From Flavobacterium sp. 140616W15 (lineage in GTDB: Bacteria > Bacteroidota > Bacteroidia > Flavobacteriales > Flavobacteriaceae): a stretch of DNA of 64,000 bases. Location: the NCBI RefSeq assembly GCF_003668995.1, contig NZ_CP033068.1:744001-808000 (forward strand). Direction: 5' to 3'. The notes under the pieces are model-generated. The model worked only from the letters and a program-made list of their open reading frames with translations. It was not told the origin of the DNA and searched no databases. The position numbers were made by a program, and so were the translations under genes. This document shows positions 62,246-64,000 of this stretch, piece after piece (within the stretch, counting starts at the first letter, position 1; each line of letters begins with the position of its first letter).

Positions 62246-64000
62246 ATGTCTGAACAATTAAAATCACAAGAAGAGTTTTTAGCAAATTTTAACTGGCATA
62301 ACTTCGAAGAAGGTATCGATGCAGTAGATGAGAAAAACTTACAAGAATTCGAAGACTTAGTATCAAAAACTTTCATCGCTACAGATCAAGAAGAGGTAGT
62401 AGAAGGTGTAGTTGTTAGAATTACAGATAGAGACGTTATCGTTGATATCAACGCAAAATCGGAAGGTGTTATTTCTTTAAACGAATTCCGTTACAACCCG
62501 AACTTAAAAGTAGGTGACAAAGTAGAAGTATTAATCGACATCCGTGAGGACAAAACAGGTCAATTAGTATTATCTCACAGAAAAGCACGTACTATCAAAT
62601 CATGGGATAGAGTTATTGCTGCAAACGAAACAGGAGAAATCGTTAATGGTTTTGTAAAATGCAGAACTAAAGGTGGTATGATCGTTGACGTTTTCGGAAT
62701 TGAAGCATTCTTACCAGGATCTCAAATTGACGTTAAGCCAATTAGAGATTACGATGTATATGTAAACAAAATGATGGAATTCAAAGTGGTAAAAATTAAC
62801 CACGAATTCAAAAACGTTGTTGTATCTCATAAAGCGCTTATCGAAGCTGATATCGAAGTACAGAAAAAAGAGATCATCGGTCAATTACAAAAAGGACAAG
62901 TATTAGAAGGTGTTGTTAAAAATATTACTTCTTATGGTGTGTTTATTGACTTAGGTGGTGTTGATGGATTAATTCACATTACTGACCTTTCTTGGAGTAG
63001 AATCAACCACCCAAGTGAAGTTCTTGAATTAGACCAAAAATTAAACGTTGTAATCCTTGATTTCGATGATGAGAAAACAAGAATTCAATTAGGATTGAAA
63101 CAATTAAACGCTCACCCATGGGATGCTTTAGATGCTAATTTAACTATTGGTGATAAAGTAAAAGGTAAAGTAGTTGTAATCGCTGATTACGGTGCATTTA
63201 TCGAAGTTGCTGAAGGTGTTGAAGGTTTAATCCACGTTTCTGAAATGTCATGGTCAACTCATTTACGTTCTGCTCAAGATTTCGTAAAAGTTGGAGATGT
63301 TGTTGAGGCTGTTATCTTAACTTTAGATAGAGATGACCGTAAAATGTCATTAGGTATCAAACAATTGACTCAAGATCCATGGACTGACATTACTTCTAAA
63401 TACCCAGTAGGTTCTAAACATACAGGTATCGTTAGAAACTTTACAAACTTTGGTATTTTCGTAGAATTAGAAGAAGGAATTGATGGATTAATCTACATTT
63501 CTGACCTTTCTTGGACTAAGAAAATCAAACACCCATCTGAATTTGTAAATGTTGGTGAGAAACTTGATGTAGTTGTATTAGAATTAGATGTTGAAGGACG
63601 TAAATTATCTTTAGGTCACAAACAAACTACTGCTAATCCTTGGGATCAATACGAAGATTCTTTCGCTGTAGGAACTATCCACAATGGTGAAATTTCTGAA
63701 ATCGTTGACAAAGGAGCTACTGTAGAATTCGGAGATGATATCGTTGCTTTCATTCCTACTCGTCACCTTGAAAAAGAAGACGGAAAGAAATTGAAAAAAG
63801 GAGAATCTGCTGATTTCAAAGTAATCGAATTTAACAAAGAATTCAAAAGAGTTGTTGCATCTCACACTGCTATCTTCCGTGAAGAAGAAGAGAAAAATGT
63901 GAAAACAGCTACTGAAAATACTTCATCTAACTCTTCTACAAATGCACCAGCTGCAACTTTAGGAGATAGTAATGATGTATTAGCAGCATTGAAAGCTAAA
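62246..64000 (+). CDS. rpsA: 30S ribosomal protein S1, 3' end outside window
   Basis: 585 codons visible from ATG at 62246 (MSEQLKSQEEFLANFNW), open to the window end. S1 binds mRNA on the small subunit. Successive S1/OB domains are seen: GVVVRITDRDVIVDINAKSEGVISLNEF, GFVKCRTKGGMIVDVFGIEAFLPGSQID, GVVKNITSYGVFIDLGGVDGLIHITDLSW, GKVVVIADYGAFIEVAEGVEGLIHVSEMSW, GIVRNFTNFGIFVELEEGIDGLIYISDLSW and GEISEIVDKGATVEFGDDIVAFIPTRHL. A Ser/Thr/Asn/Ala tail begins at ~residue 555. Codon use is strongly biased, as in highly expressed genes. Confidence 0.98.
   Translation, partial: MSEQLKSQEEFLANFNWHNFEEGIDAVDEKNLQEFEDLVSKTFIATDQEEVVEGVVVRITDRDVIVDINAKSEGVISLNEFRYNPNLKVGDKVEVLIDIREDKTGQLVLSHRKARTIKSWDRVIAANETGEIVNGFVKCRTKGGMIVDVFGIEAFLPGSQIDVKPIRDYDVYVNKMMEFKVVKINHEFKNVVVSHKALIEADIEVQKKEIIGQLQKGQVLEGVVKNITSYGVFIDLGGVDGLIHITDLSWSRINHPSEVLELDQKLNVVILDFDDEKTRIQLGLKQLNAHPWDALDANLTIGDKVKGKVVVIADYGAFIEVAEGVEGLIHVSEMSWSTHLRSAQDFVKVGDVVEAVILTLDRDDRKMSLGIKQLTQDPWTDITSKYPVGSKHTGIVRNFTNFGIFVELEEGIDGLIYISDLSWTKKIKHPSEFVNVGEKLDVVVLELDVEGRKLSLGHKQTTANPWDQYEDSFAVGTIHNGEISEIVDKGATVEFGDDIVAFIPTRHLEKEDGKKLKKGESADFKVIEFNKEFKRVVASHTAIFREEEEKNVKTATENTSSNSSTNAPAATLGDSNDVLAALKAK

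Noticed and set aside
1..64000. CRISPR arrays, prophage, rRNA or tRNA genes, complete insertion sequences.
   Set aside because: No regularly spaced direct repeats, phage structural genes, RNA gene consensus or transposase frames were found by eye on either strand.

Overview
The window reads as chromosomal DNA of a Flavobacterium-like member of the Bacteroidota. The DNA is AT-rich, and start codons lack a Shine-Dalgarno sequence. Several starts are preceded by the Bacteroidota promoter pattern TTTG/TTG-N17-19-TAnnTTTG (clearest for the thr operon, gcvT and rpsA). Many lipoproteins carry an S/D/E/N-rich stretch after the lipobox Cys. Type IX secretion/gliding hallmarks are present: a PorQ protein and an SprB-repeat surface protein. 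Most of the window is ordinary core genome with accessory islands between core blocks.

Layout. 1-4.8 kb: surface-protein operon on the minus strand (fibronectin-III lipid- or secretion-targeted protein followed by an SprB-repeat protein cut by the window edge) and a lipoprotein. 5-10.4 kb: yebC, an S41 C-terminal protease, gcvT, nnrD. 10.4-20.8 kb: accessory zone with tandem and dispersed repeats, a HipA-like kinase/DUF3037 pair, a pectate lyase, a Crp/Fnr regulator, a HutD/Ves protein, GNAT, a serine hydrolase, a small XRE regulator, REP-like hairpins, a fold-back element and a membrane-anchored PD-(D/E)XK protein. 21-26.2 kb: threonine operon thrL-thrA-thrB-thrC, with a Thr-rich leader peptide not previously annotated here and a frameshift in thrC. 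26.6-31.8 kb: hutH, the DUF47/PiT phosphate pair, and an SMI1/KNR4-HEAT protein. 31.9-36.4 kb: RDD protein (frameshifted), tautomerase, OLD-like ATPase/TOPRIM nuclease, a second XRE regulator, and a DUF421 membrane protein (frameshifted). 36.6-45 kb: RimB-RimK fusion, clpC, gyrA, TPR protein. 45-50 kb: hydrolase-msrB-nth operon, M48 protease, UMF1 transporter. 50-53 kb: ECF sigma factor operon with a membrane regulator and two beta-helical envelope proteins (one frameshifted). 53-62 kb: lipoprotein, lon, porQ, L,D-transpeptidase-like protein, cmk, nucleoside transporter, small proteins. 62-64 kb: rpsA, running off the window.

Main observations. (1) Four genes (thrC, DUF421, RDD, sigma-operon envelope protein) are each broken at a homopolymer, and adding exactly one base to the run restores a full-length, in-frame protein every time. 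This points to a systematic sequencing/assembly problem rather than four independent pseudogenes. (2) The thr operon has a perfect-looking promoter, a 32-residue leader peptide with 10 Thr and 4 Ile, and downstream hairpins: a classic attenuator arrangement. (3) The palindrome TACGGA-N2-TCCGTA lies upstream of both nuclease-like genes, and two paralogous XRE regulators are encoded in the same window. (4) rpsA has a structured leader and, further upstream, a compact structured-RNA candidate. (5) MITE-like, REP-like and attC-like fold-back repeats occur between genes. I see no rRNA, tRNA, CRISPR array, transposase or prophage.
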